Notes: generated by a model from the letters alone, not told the origin. A stretch of 64,000 nt of DNA from Gambelia wislizenii (GCA_030847615.1 JAUMIR010000005.1:215682645-215746644); one strand, 5' to 3'. Positions 1 to 10,709 are shown, numbered from the stretch's first letter. Made by a program: numbers and translations.

Positions 1-482
1 AGACACAATATAAGATCCACAGGGAAGGTCAAATCTGGAATATGTTAATTTGTGTGACAAACATAGTATACATGAAAGGTACATCTACTTCTTCCCCACT
101 GGAATTACAATACAAGCAAATAAAAGCAAACAAAAATTTAAGACCAGAATAAAAACTACTAGAGGAGTGTTTACTGTAGTTAAGCCTGTCTACTGTACTG
201 TGTCTATAATGACCTTGACCAGAAATAGAATTTGTAGCTCTTATTGAAACAGATACATGAAGCACATTTAGGGAGTTGTGTAAACAGTCCAATAAAATTT
301 GGCTAATTCCTATGAATTTATTCTTGTTATGCCTCTACTTTCTGAGGTGTGAAAAGAAAAATGGTCCCACGTGCCAAGGTAACAGATTGTATAAAGCATA
401 CTTTTTACGGTACTACAGTAGTTTGATTTACATGATCACAATGACATGAGTGTGAACTGAATACACCCAGACTAAGGTTCGC
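1..482. other. No recognised feature
   Basis: AT-rich, apparently unique DNA. Short open frames are present on both strands but have no recognisable domain and no coding signature. Confidence 0.5.
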
Positions 483-586
483 TCTTATGTGAATCATACT
501 GAGAATCGCTATGGGCTGAAAACCTATTATCTATAAAAATAATAGGTTTTCAGCTCATGGTGATCCTCAGTATGATTCACATAAGA
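483..586. repeat. Near-perfect hairpin (48-bp arms, 8-bp loop)
   Basis: Arms 483-530 and 539-586 are inverted copies matching at 44 of 48 positions, separated by CTATAAAA. The hairpin sits alone in AT-rich DNA without an obvious 2- or 8-bp target duplication. It could be a tiny MITE consisting only of terminal inverted repeats, or a hairpin RNA precursor. The sequence cannot tell which. Confidence 0.85.
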
Positions 587-1544
587 ATACAGTAATTAAA
601 ATGACATCCTAAGTAAACAATACAGTTATGAGTAAATATCATTCATTCATTCATTTTATACCTTCCCTGTTTCTCAATATGGGATCAAAGGTGGCTCACT
701 GCATAGATTAAAATGAAGCACAGCTAAAACACAATGATTACAATTGAAAAATTAAAAATAAGCAAACTTGACTCTTAAAAACAGCACTAACTGGAAAGAG
801 AATAAAAGTACAACACACAACTCCCATTAAAAGAATCTCATGCAACCACCAGTTAATTGCCAAAAGCCAGTCTAAGGACTTTATCAGACACTCCAAATAC
901 GGCATCATATGACACCACATAACCGCGAAAGGGCAGATGACATCGCCCTTTTGGGGTTAAAAACAGCCCCAAACCTGTACCTTTTAATTGATGGTTTAAG
1001 CCGTCAATAGATCCTTCTGCCGCTTTTGTGCCAGCATTGCCAATATGCAAAACCTTGGGCCATTTGACTCTTGTACTTTCCCTGACAACGGCCGGTCCGG
1101 CGTGAACACTTCTGGATGAGATTGGGACATCCAGGTAAGTTTTGCTATTTTTATGACCCTCCCTGGGTTACTTGGGACTTTTAAAGTGTGCATGTGTGCG
1201 CTTTTATAAACTTTAAATGTTTTGTTTTTAACTTTGAATTTCCCACACAATGAAGTCTCGCAGGATTTTGAGCAAGGAAGTGAACGGGGCTCCATTCACT
1301 TCCTCTTTATTGCTGGAGCTGCCTTTGCTGGGAAAGGTGGTAAGTGTAGGGGGAGCATTCCTTTGCTGGTAAAAAAAAGGGGGGTTTTAAGGACAGCACC
1401 TGATAAAGTCTAAAACAAAAAGATCTGGAGAACAGAAATGGGGCCAGTCTAGCCATTTACTGGTGTCTATCACTACTTCCTGTAGAAGCAAAATCCACCA
1501 GTGGGAAAGAGTTTTGCAGTCTGGAAGCAGCAACTGCTACAGGA
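587..1544. other. Unassigned region with short ATTC run
   Basis: Contains an imperfect (ATTC)4 run near 639-654 and a moderately GC-rich stretch around 920-1400 with small internal palindromes (for example GAAGTGAAC...ATTCACTTC near 1277-1302). The latter may be an old DNA transposon, but I could not find termini. No coding exon recognised. Confidence 0.4.
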
Positions 1545-1597
1545 TTATGGGAGTTAGCAGTCCAAAACTTTGGAAAGCCACAGTTGCCAATCCACTG
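1545..1597 (-). mobile_element. hAT-type MITE terminal fragment
   Basis: Read on the minus strand from 1597, it resembles the start of the common amniote hAT MITE whose consensus runs CAGGGGTGGGGAACC... and then a CAACTCCCATCATCC-like motif. Here GGATTATGGGAGTTAGCAG (plus strand) is the diverged motif. Old and truncated; assignment is from remembered family pattern. Confidence 0.45.
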
Positions 1598-2442
1598 TAA
1601 AGTATGCTATAGCACTTACTTGCCTGAGCACAGTGATGCAGTATTTTACTTTCTTCTCTACCACCAAATATCATCAGCCCCAGTGAGTAGAAACCTCTCG
1701 TTTCTTTAGACACTCAACATCCTGTGCTACTTGATTTTGGTGAGTTTCCAAACAAGGAATTCCACTCCACACTGTGCAATTCCATTCCCTCATCCATGGA
1801 AGTTTATAGGAAGCTCAGACAATGTTAACTTGCAGCCTTCTGAGTTTTACTGTTCTTAGTTTTTTCCATCTTTTACCAGAGGAACTTCATTAAGGGAAAG
1901 GTGGAATACCTGCACAATGCCTTTTCACTGTGAACAATAGGAGCCTTCTGTTTGGTAGTTACCCTGAAGTAGAGAAACAATTACCTTTTTGAACACTCAC
2001 AGCCCTACTGAGGCAGTAATAGCAAATGAGCATGCTGGGGGTGGGTGAGAACTTGGTACATCACTGCTCCCTCAGCCCCTTGCCAATAATTCCAAGGACT
2101 GTTACTACCATTTTCCAATGAGGCTACTCAAAACTCAGATGAAATTTATTTTAGGAAGTTTTAAACACAGAATCAAGCACAGAATCATGAACTCAACTCT
2201 TGCTTCGGTTAACACTTAATGCCAGCCAGTAGACTATGTTGGGGCGTAGAAGGAGGCGCTGTGTCCACCACGACCACCTGCAGAGTTGTTCCACGTCTAC
2301 AGGATGCCAAGGAGAAGGTTTCTGGAGAGACTTCTGCAAAAGACTTCAGGCTGAGAAGGAAAAACTCCTTCACCCCAGCACACTGCCTTGAGCTCTGGCT
2401 TGCCAAATAAAGACAGCAACAAGGCCAGCCTTCAGTCAACTT
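1598..2442. other. Unassigned region
   Basis: Mostly unrecognised. The end (about 2210-2442) is more GC-rich, with a polyadenylation-like CCAAATAAAG at 2402-2411, which suggests the end of an LTR or a processed transcript. No terminal repeats or target duplication were found, so no call is made. Confidence 0.35.
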
Positions 2443-3329
2443 AGAATCATAGAATCATAGAATTGTAGAGTTGGAAGAGACCATGAGGGCCATCCAGTCC
2501 AACCCCCTGCCACGCAGGAAATCACAATCAAAGCATCCCAGACAGATGGCCATCCAGCCTCTGTTTAAAGACCTCCAAGGAAGGAGACCCCACCACGCTC
2601 CGAGGGAGTGTGTTCCGCTGCCGAACAGCTCTTACTGTCAAAACGTTCCTCCTAATGTTGAGGTGGAATCTCTGTTCCTGGAGCTTGCATCCATTGCTCC
2701 GTGAACCAGTCTCTGGAGCAGCAGAAAACAAGCCTGCTCCATCCTCAGCGTGACATCCCTTCAAATACTTAAACAGGGCTATCATATCGCCTCTTAACCG
2801 TCTTTTTTCCAGGCTAAACATACCCAGCTCCCTAAGTCTTTCCTCATAAGGCATGGTTTCCAGACCTCTCACCATTTTAGTTGCCCTTCTCTGGACATGC
2901 TCCAATTTGTCAATATCCTTTTTGAATTGTGGTGCTCAGAACTGGACACAGTATTCTAGGTGAATTTTGATCCTGTCCTCTAGGGTATTAGCTACTCCTC
3001 CCAATTTGGTGTCATCTGCAAATTTGATAAGTATGCCCCTAATTCCCTCATCCAAGTCATTGATAAAGATGTTGAATAGCACTGGGCCGAGGACAGAACC
3101 CTGTGGCACCCCACTGGTCACATCTTTCCAAGACAAAGAGGAGCCACTGCTGAGCACTCTTTGGGTTCGGCCAGTCAACCAATTACAAATCCATTGAACA
3201 GTTAACTTGTCTAGCCCACATTTTACAAGCTTGTTTGCAAGAATGTCATGGGGAACCTTGTCAAAGGCCTTACTGAAATCAAGGTATGCATTGTCCACAG
3301 CATTCCCTTCATCTACCAAGCTGGTAACC
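2443..3329 (-). mobile_element. CR1 LINE, 5'-truncated, internally deleted (copy A)
   Basis: Minus-strand CR1. The 3' end is at 2443, with two ATTCTATG-type units read on minus, and the 5' truncation is near 3329. The reverse transcriptase frame is broken into pieces near 2936-3319 ([40 protein letters not shown]) and 2528-2905 (C-terminal HLSGML). Relative to the copy at 3609-4969 it lacks 309 bp at about 2958-2962, where a TGA shared by both breakpoints marks the junction. Non-functional. Confidence 0.93.
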
Positions 3330-3608
3330 CATCTCCTTTTTATAGGCAGTTAAACAATGCCTGTTACATCAGGCATCTCAGGTGTGCATACTCTCAAGTG
3401 CTAACTCACACACACACACACACCTGCCACTGGAGCTTAACTACTTTCATTACTAAGCTTACAGCTCCATCTTGTGGTCACATCCATGTCATTTCCTGAC
3501 AGACTATGCTCCAGATTATTCTCTGATTCATCCCCTCCTTAATTGTCCATGGATCTGGGAGTGTGTGGGGGTGGGTATTCTGTTGTCCTTCTAGTTTACA
3601 GAAGCAGT
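3330..3608. other. Spacer between CR1 copies, with CA microsatellite
   Basis: Holds (CA)9 at about 3406-3423. The rest is unrecognised. It separates two same-strand CR1 copies. Confidence 0.5.
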
Positions 3609-4969
3609 AGAATCATAGAATCATAGAATTGCAGAGTTGGAAGAGACCACGAGGGCCATCCAGTCCAACCCCCCTGCCACGCAGGAAATCTTGATCAAAG
3701 CATCCCCGACAGATGGCCATCCAGCCTCTGTTTAAAGACCTCCAAGGAAGGAGACCCCACCACGCTCCAGGGGAGTGTGTTCCACTGCCGAACAGCTCTT
3801 ACTGTCAAAAAGTTCCTCCTAATGCTGAGATGGAATCTCTGTTCCTGGAGCTTGCACCCATTGCTCCGTGTTCCAGTCTCTGGAGCAACAGAAAACAAGC
3901 TTGCTCCATCCTCAATGTGACATCCCTTCAAATACTTAAACAGGGATATCATATCTCCTCTTAACCGTCTTTTTTCTAGGCTAAACATACCCAGCTCCGT
4001 AAGTCTCTTCTCATAAGGCATCGTTTCCAGACCTTTCACCATTTTAGTTGCCCTTCTCTGGACACGCTCCAATTTGTCAATATCCTTTCTGAATTGTGGT
4101 GCCCAGAACTGGACACAGTATTCTAAGTGAGGTCTGACCAAGGCAGAATAGAGTGGCACTATTACTTCCCTTGATCTAGACACTATACTTCTATTGATAC
4201 AGCCCAAAATCGCATTGGCCTTTTTAGCTGCCGCATCACACTGTTGGCTCATGTTCAACTTGTGGTCTACTAGGACTCCTAGATCCCTTTCGCACGTAGT
4301 CTCATTCAGCCAGGTCTCTCCCATCCTATATTTATGCATTTCATTTTTCCGCCCTAAATGCAGTACTTTACATTTCTCCGTATTGAATTTCATTTTGTTA
4401 GCTTTGGCCCAGCTCTCCAGTCTATCCAGGTCATTCTGAATTTTGATCCTGTCCTCTAGGGTATTAGCTACTCCTCCCAATTTGGTGTCATCTGCAAATT
4501 TGATAAGTATGCCCCTAATGCCCTCATCTAAGTCATTGATGAAGATGTTGAATAGCACTGGGCCCAGGACAGAACCCTGTGGCACCCCACTGGTCACATC
4601 TTTCCAAGACGAAGAGGAGCCACTGCTGAGCACCCTTTGGGTTCGGCCAGTCAACCAATTACAAATCCATTGAACAGTTAACTTGTCTAGCCCACATTCT
4701 ACAAGCTTGTTTGCAAGAATGTCATGGGGAACCTTGTCAAAGGCCTTACTGAAATCAAGGTATGCGATGTCCACAGCATTCCCTTCATCTACCAAGCTGG
4801 TAACTTTATCAAAAAAAGAGATCAGATTAGTCTGGCATGACTTGTTTCTCTGAAACCCATGTTGACTTTTTGTGATTATGGCATTGCCTTCTAAATGTTC
4901 ACAGACTCTCTGTTTAATGATCTGTTCTAGAATCTTCCCTGGTATTGATGTCAGACTAACTGGACGATA
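3609..4969 (-). mobile_element. CR1 LINE, 5'-truncated, long open RT frame (copy B)
   Basis: Minus-strand CR1 running from the ATTCTATG-type 3' end at 3609 to a 5' break near 4969, where similarity to the copy at 42491-44373 stops. An uninterrupted frame ends at 3695 in HLSGML and covers the C-terminal reverse transcriptase: [46 protein letters not shown], the catalytic FADD, then the thumb and C-terminal region. The endonuclease and the N-terminal RT are missing, so the copy cannot be autonomous, but its intact frame points to a relatively young insertion. No target duplication is seen, as is usual for CR1. Confidence 0.95.
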
Positions 4970-5564
4970 AACTGGACAGTAAAAGCATACCATATAATCT
5001 CAGCATCATATTTGCATCTTTGTGTTATGCAGATAATATCTGCAGCTACACTAGCACCAAGAGATCTCGGACACCTGTTAGCCTTTCTGAAAGATCTAAA
5101 CTTCAGATTCTTTGGAACCATTCATTCTGCAATATAATACCTTGTTTTCTATTGCTTTGCAATTTCAGTCACTGCCATCATTAATAAGAGTGATTAGCTC
5201 TTTGCCTATTAAGGCATCATTCACACCTCAAAGATAGTAAACAATGTTAGCTGCTAGTAATCTGTTGCTCACTGATTTAAAATACTGTAATGCTGACTAA
5301 ACCTTTTCCTTAAAAACCACACGTACTCCCACATCATATGGATAAACAGGCCAATGAACTGTGTTGCTAATGAACCCATGTTTACTTCTTTTGGACACGA
5401 CACTCTTCAATAGCAGACCACCACAAATATGAACAGACCACCACAGACAACCTTATTCTTCTGCTTTATTATTCTTCAAAGCAGTAGATATTAATATTGT
5501 GTCATTTATGATCTAAAAAGATCTGCTTTCAAAAGAATAAGAAACATGTCTGCCGAGAAATCAT
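4970..5564. other. No recognised feature
   Basis: AT-rich non-coding DNA. No motifs, repeats or exons recognised. Confidence 0.45.
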
Positions 5565-5705
5565 ATGTCTATGTGCCTTCAAGTCGCTTGTCCGCCTTAT
5601 GGCAACCCCATGAATTTCATAGTGTTTTCTTATGCAAGGAATACCCAGAGGTAGTTTTGCAGTTCTTTCCTCTGAAATATAGCCTACAGCACCTGGTATT
5701 CATTG
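5565..5705 (-). mobile_element. 5S-rRNA-derived SINE fragment
   Basis: Read on minus, it opens with AATACCAGGTGCTGTAGGCT, matching the 3' end of 5S rRNA (AATACCGGGTGCTGTAGGCT). It then continues into a body shared with 54158-54355 and a Bov-B-like tail ending GACTTGAAGGCACATA. The 5' part of the 5S head is missing. Confidence 0.75.
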
Positions 5706-5713
5706 GCAACATA

Positions 5714-5916
5714 AATGTTAACCCCATATCCATGGGGGAAACGTTCCAAGACCCACATAGATTCCTGAAAGTGTAGATAATAGGGAAACCTTTTATTATC
5801 AATGAGACAAACGCCAGAAGTTGACCACAGTCACATTGGAGGACCTAGAAATACCTAGAAAGAACATATTTTTTTCAGACATGGATAAGTGATCCGTGAA
5901 TATGGGGGTCAACCTG
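5714..5916. mobile_element. Tigger-like (pogo/mariner) MITE, degraded
   Basis: The right terminus GGGGGTCAACCTG is an inverted copy of the left terminus TGTTAACCCC. TA dinucleotides lie at 5712-5713 and 5917-5918. Internal 'ATAATAGG' and 'GGAGGACCTAG' blocks are shared with the elements at 9826, 13843 and 49865. Non-autonomous, no coding capacity. Confidence 0.75.
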
Positions 5917-6413
5917 TATATAAGAAATCAAGAACAAGTAGCAAAAGAGGAGGAGGAGGAGCTCAAATAGCTGGTGTAGATACAGGCATACCTCAATTAA
6001 TAAAGGCTCTGATAGTGAAACTCCTTTTTACAAAGACATTTTTGTGCCTGCCTACCCACCCACCTTCCCACCCAATTTCCTATTCTTCCTATTTCTAGTT
6101 TGACCTTTTTTAGCAGCATTGGCATTGGGAAGATAGTAAAGGAGGGCTGGAGAAACACAGACTTCTGCAATACGTCTGCAATAAATAATACATTTTTTAA
6201 AAAATAATTCAGCTGGGAAAGAGCATGATTCTACTCTAGACTATACTATCGTGGCCATACATACCTGCCTATAAAAGGCATAGCAAACAGCAGCTCCCTC
6301 AAGAATTCTCTACTGAGCATATGTGGACAGCAAAACAGAGATAAAATGGGATAGCTGATAGATAAGCCTGTTTCACCAGTGACCCTAGCATATTTAAAAA
6401 GGATAGATATGTA

Positions 6414-7339
6414 CAGTCATCCCTTCACATTCACAGGGGTTACAGGAACAAGACCCCCGTGAAAGTGAAAAAACTGCAAATAAAAGCAGCCTCTGAGGGT
6501 TTAACGAAGAGCACTTCCTAAACAGGTGCGCGCACGCACGCACGCACACACACACAGAAACTGACCCAGCCTCTGAGCATTTAAGGAGGAAAGAAAATCA
6601 CAGCCCCATGCTGTGAGCAAGCAAGCAAAGTCCCCCCTTGCCACTCCCCTCTCTGTGTCTTAACAAACTGAATTGCTTCTTTTTTTTTTAACTCACATTT
6701 CGAACCTTTCCTACACATATTCACACACAGGGAAGGCGCGGGTGGGATTTCCCAGCAAGCAACCGGACCCTGCCTCTGAGCATTTAAGGAGGAAAGCTTC
6801 CTGCTGGCCGAAAAAAAAGCACAGCCCCATACTGTGAGCATGCAAGCTTTCCTCCTTAAATTCTCAGAGGCTGGGTCCGGTTGCTTGCTGGGAGATCCAC
6901 CCGCACCTTCCCTGTGTGTGAATGTGTGTAGGAAAGGTTCAAAATGTGAGTTTTAAAGAAGCAATTCACTTTGTTGAGACACAGAGAGGGGGTGGCAAGC
7001 ATGTAGCTGTGCTTCTCTTTGGGCCATGAGGAGACATGGGGCGAAATGTGAGTTTTAAAGAAGCAATTCAGTTTGTTAAAACACAGAGGGGAGTGGCAAG
7101 GGGGGGACTTTGCTTGTGTGCTCACAGTATGGGGCTGTGATTTTCTTTCGCCTTAGACCCTCAGAGGCTGGTGGGGGGTGGTGGTTGCTTGCTGGGATCT
7201 TCCCTGTGTGTGTATGTGTGCAGGAACTTTTCTTCCTTAAATGCTCAGATGCTGTGTTGGGGGGAGCAGGGGGGGAAAGGAATTTCTGCGAATACATAAA
7301 ATCGCGAAAGTAAAAGCCACGAATGTAAAGGGACAACTG
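6414..7339. mobile_element. Long palindromic Tigger-like MITE nested in another repeat
   Basis: Termini CAGTCATCCCTTCACATTC and, inverted, CAGTTGTCCCTTTACATTC are flanked by TA at 6412-6413 and 7340-7341. The interior is a compound foldback: 6671-6797 pairs with 6846-6967, and 6569-6681 pairs with about 7060-7170, while the two right-hand arms repeat each other directly. Such arms could fold into a hairpin of well over 100 bp. No transposase frame. The host repeat resumes cleanly after 7341, so this insertion is the younger event. Confidence 0.85.
6528..6557. repeat. GCAC/CA microsatellite inside MITE
   Basis: Alternating (GC)(GCAC)n(CA)n run of about 30 bp within the palindromic MITE; alternating purine-pyrimidine. 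Confidence 0.8.
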
Positions 7340-7492
7340 TAGTTTGGCCACCAAAGTGGAAAACAAGAAAAGTAAAAGTTGGTGAAACAAAAATTCATCC
7401 CTAGATGCAAAAGTCTTAAAGGGGTGTCTAGAATCTTCAAAATATTTTTTGTTTCCTTATGCAAGGCTTACCTGACCTGGTTGTTTCACTTC

Positions 7493-7832
7493 ACATGTGC
7501 ATATTATTAGTCTTTGATAAAAGGTTTGCTGAAACATGTTGACCTGCCCTTCATTTTGTAGTGTACAAGAACCGTCCCTATTCTTTCCATATTATTTCTG
7601 CCTCTGGTGCCAAATTTTCTGTTGAAGAAGTAATGCCCAGGAACATATTGACTTCATTAACTGAGATACACCTGTAATGGCATTTTTGACACCACAGGAT
7701 TGTGAAAATATTCTACCGTTTTTAACAGGTCAGTGACTTGAAGGATGTCTGCTGTAATTGTTGTGTAGGATGCCAGTGAACATAGGAATCATGTTTTGAC
7801 CACTCTAAAACTTGGTGTTAAGAAACTCCTCT
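7493..7832. other. No recognised feature
   Basis: Non-coding DNA between the interrupted repeat and the SINE at 7833. Nothing recognised. Confidence 0.4.
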
Positions 7833-8067
7833 TGTTGCTGTGTGTCTTCAAGTTATTTCCAACTTATGGCAACCCTAAGGCAAGCCTATGATGAGGGTTT
7901 TTTTGGAAGATTTGTTCAGAGGAGGTTTGCCTTTGCCTTGCTCTGAAGCTGAAAGTGTGACTTGCCCAAGGTCACCCAGTGGGTTTCCAGGGCTAAGCGG
8001 GGATTTGAACCCTGGTCTCCAGAGTCATAGTACAACACTCAAACCAGTACACTACACTGGCTCTCAA
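7833..8067 (-). mobile_element. tRNA-derived SINE with Bov-B-like tail (full length)
   Basis: Read on minus: GAGAGCCAGTGTAGTGTACT, box A-like GTACTGGTTTGAGTG, box B-like GGGTTCAAATCC, then the body ACTGGGTGACCTTGGGCAAG and a 3' tail TAACTTGAAGACACACAGCA. This is the common squamate tRNA-SINE type; the tail resembles the Bov-B/RTE 3' end that would allow trans-mobilisation. The best-preserved SINE in the window. Confidence 0.85.
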
Positions 8068-8076
8068 GAAAGACCT

Positions 8077-8086
8077 ACATTAATAA
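8077..8086. repeat. Candidate L2 target-site duplication, left copy
   Basis: ACATTAATAA at 8077-8086 recurs at 9107-9116 beyond the 5' end of the L2-like LINE. It merges with the (TAA)n tail, so part of the match could be tail-derived. Confidence 0.5.
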
Positions 8087-9106
8087 TAATAATAATAATA
8101 AAATTTTATTTCTATCCCGCCCCTCTGCAACGCAATCGGGGCGGCTTACAATATAAAAACTCCATAGTCCCAGTACCCTAGCCCACCCCCCCTTAAAACA
8201 ATATTAAACTATAAAAGATTAAAAACATACAGTAAACTAAAAATATATAAATTAGAAAAATATTAAAACATACAATAGGTTTTTTTTTAAAAAAAATAAT
8301 AATAATAATAAATGATTACAGCTCAGGGAGGACAGCCGAGTCTTGGGCCGGGATAGTTATTCAGGAAAGGCCTGCCGGAAAAGATCCGTCTTGACAGCTT
8401 TTTAAAAGCCGTCTAAGGTGTTAATAAGACGGATCTCGTCCGGCAGGCCATTCCATAATCTGGGAGCAGCAGCGGAGAAGGCCCTCTGGGAGGTCACCGA
8501 CAGCCTTGTTTTCATAGGCTGTAACAGATTCCTCCCAGAGGACCGAAGTGCGCGGGGAGGGTCGTACGGAAGGAGGCGGTCCCGGAGATAAGTTGGACCC
8601 AAGCCATGCAGGGCTTTAAAGGTTATAACCAACACCTTGTACTGTGCCCGGAAACGAATAGGCAGCCAGTGGAGAGCTTTTAGCACAGGTGTTATATGCT
8701 CTCTTCTGGAAACACCAGAAATCAACCTGGCTGCCATGTTCTGAACTAGTTGAAGTTTCCGAGTTAAGCACAAGGGTAGCCCCATGTAGAGCGCATTACA
8801 GAAATCCAGACGGGAGGTTACCAGTGCATGTACCACAGTTTCGAGGTCCCTAATTTCCAGGCAAGGGCGCAGCTGGCGTATCAGCCGAAGTTGATAACAG
8901 GCACTCCTGACCGTCGCATTTACCTGATAAGACATCTGGAGCGTCGGGTCCAGGAGCACCCCCAGACTGTGAACACAGTCTTGGGAGGAGAGTGTAGTTC
9001 CATCCAGGACTGGAAGTTGTATTCCCAGATCTGGTTTCGGGCCTGTAACTGTTAGTACCTCCGTTTTGTCTGGATTCAGTCTCAATTTGTTTTTCCTCAT
9101 CCAGTC
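8087..9106 (-). mobile_element. L2-like LINE, 5'-truncated, open RT C-terminal frame
   Basis: Minus-strand LINE with a 232-codon open frame at 8402-9100: LRLNPDKTEVL near its start, then SLGVLLDPTL, ALHWLPI and WNGLPDEIR toward the end. This is the part of an L2/CR1-clade reverse transcriptase just after the catalytic motif. The 3' UTR (8087-8401) holds an AT-rich stretch with (AAT)n at about 8297-8313 and ends in CGGGATAGAAATAAAATTTTA followed by (TTA)n. A 10-bp candidate duplication flanks it. The open frame suggests a fairly young copy, but truncation removes the endonuclease and the active site. Confidence 0.85.
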
Positions 9107-9115
9107 ACATTAATA

Positions 9116-9629
9116 AAAATGTGAGTTTTTTCTTTAAAGAAATTATAGATATGTGTTGCATAGATAACAAATACAAAAACATAATAGCAAATAATTAAAC
9201 ATCCTTTTGAATTTCCTTTAGCAATATTTTAAAAGGTAGAATAAGTTAATTGGAGTAAATGAACATATGGGCTTTAATGACTTTCAAATCCTCAAAAGGC
9301 TTGGGACGTAAATATTTGAAGTAACACCGCTCCTGATAGAGATGACTGGTCATTAAGACACATTAAAAGTGTGGGTCAAATCTAGGTCAGTATGCTATGG
9401 GGAGACATGACTTTTTTTAACTGTAGCCTACTGGTTATGGAATGCCCTCACCTTGGAAGTTTTATTCATTTCTTTATTACCATCATCAGATCAGATAACT
9501 TGGAAGTCTTATTGCATTGGCATTACACTTATTTCAGTGCCAAATTAAGCCATGGCTTTTCATCTGAGCATTCAGCATCTAACAACATCATGGCCCAGTC
9601 TACAAACCTTCCATTTGCTGTTTTTCATT
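9116..9629. other. No recognised feature
   Basis: AT-rich non-coding DNA; nothing recognised. Confidence 0.4.
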
Positions 9630-9770
9630 CTGTTTATACTGTTATACTGTTTAAAATTGTTTTAAAATATTTGAATTATTTAAGATTTTTTTAAAGCTGA
9701 TTTTATTAGTTATACCCTGCCCTAAGATGTGTTGATATAGGGCAGAATAGAAATAATTTAATAAACAAAA
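9630..9770 (+). mobile_element. L2-like LINE 3' tail
   Basis: AT-rich stretch ending in ACCCTGCCCTAAGATGTG...AGGGCAGAATAGAAATAATTTAATAAACA, the hairpin-plus-A/T tail typical of L2-like LINEs in reptiles (compare 31590-31702). Old fragment. Confidence 0.5.
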
Positions 9771-9825
9771 TTGGAATAATTAATACATCTTAGTCATGTT
9801 TTAAAACATTTTCAGCATATAGGTA

Positions 9826-10003
9826 CAGTCAGACTCCAGTATCCACATGGGTTTGTTTCCCAGGCTTACTGTGGATACCAGAAACCATGGATAATAGCGC
9901 ATCCTATTAAAATAAAGGACTTCTGGTAAAAGCATACCAGAGAGTTGCATTGGAGTACCTAGACGATGCCTAGCGAGGTTCTGTGGATATGGGGGTCTGA
10001 CTG
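9826..10003. mobile_element. Tigger-like MITE (178 bp)
   Basis: Starts CAGTCAGACTCCAGTATCC and ends as its inverted copy (GGATATGGGGGTCTGACTG), flanked by TA at 9824-9825 and 10004-10005. The interior has ACCATGGATAATAGCGC and AATAAAGGACTTCTGG, shared with the copies at 13843 and 49865. Confidence 0.88.
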
Positions 10004-10039
10004 TACTTCTCAAATGAGTAAATTAACATTAGCCCATTC

Positions 10040-10709
10040 CAGTGGCTCTTAACCTTTTCTTTACCTGGGACTCCCTTTAAATATTTTTCATTGCTGTGGC
10101 CCCCCAAGACTTAACCCAAGATTTCTCTCTCTGGCTTTTCTTCACAAACGAAGATTCAGGAAGGACTTACCCTGCGCTTTCTGCAAGCGCGCTGATGACT
10201 AAAAAGGCTAATCCGAGATAAACAAGTCAGGTTGCAGAAAGCACAGCAGAAGGTCTCCTTGGGTGATGTTTCTGGGTTGTGATTCTTTCTGCATTGTCAT
10301 TTCTCTTCAAGACTTGTTCGGCGTGAGTTATCAAATAAGGCTGCAGCATTGTGGATAGTGCATCTCCAAGCCTCCCGATGTGAGATGATGATAATAATAA
10401 TAATAATAATAATAGCAGTAATAGCTGATAACAACACCACAATTACACCATCCACTAAGCCTTCCCTCAGAGGCACTGGAGGGGGAGGGATGACTTTTCT
10501 TTTGCTTTTTGCTGCAAGTTTGTGGCTGGAGTGGATTGAATGGCAATGTGCAGGTCAAGCCAGCCAGCCAGCCTTCGCCTTGGCTCCTGTCATGTGGCCG
10601 CTCTACTGCAGGCTGGAGGTGGGCCAAGCAGCTTTCAAGCCTTTGCGGACCTCCTGTGAGGACACTGTAGACCCCTGGGGGTCCCTAGACCACAGGTTAA
10701 GAACCACTG
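10040..10709. mobile_element. Non-autonomous hAT element (670 bp)
   Basis: Terminal inverted repeats CAGTGGCTCTTAACC (left) and GGTTAAGAACCACTG (right), the Charlie-type hAT terminus. Flanking 8-mers GCCCATTC (10032-10039) and ATCCATTC (10710-10717) match at 6 of 8, a decayed 8-bp target duplication. The interior includes an (ATA/AAT)n microsatellite at 10389-10414. Open frames across it are low-complexity shadows; no transposase recognised. Confidence 0.85.

Larger units (their letters stand above)
5983..7492 (+). mobile_element. Unclassified interspersed repeat, split by a MITE (copy 1)
   Basis: Left part 5983-6413 and right part 7340-7492 together align with 34019-34572. Both copies begin CAGGCATACCTCA (TAGGCATACCTCA in copy 2) after a TA, share GCTGGGAAAGA and GAGAAACA blocks, and end around ACCTGACCTGG. 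The middle, 6414-7339, is a later MITE insertion. The family looks like a mariner-type DNA element from its TA-CAGG start, but I found no matching inverted terminus on the right. Confidence 0.65.

Noticed and set aside
2219..2410. Short plus-strand frame followed by AATAAA as a last exon
   Set aside because: Polyadenylation-like signal only; no upstream exon, acceptor or protein similarity I could recognise.
3713..3964. Plus-strand frames across CR1 copies (also 2471-2704, 4194-4673, 42591-42842, 43073-43552, 43850-44374)
   Set aside because: Antisense shadows of minus-strand CR1 reverse transcriptase.
7833..8067. tRNA gene on minus strand
   Set aside because: Box A and B-like motifs exist but no cloverleaf or mature tRNA end; the sequence continues into a SINE body and tail.
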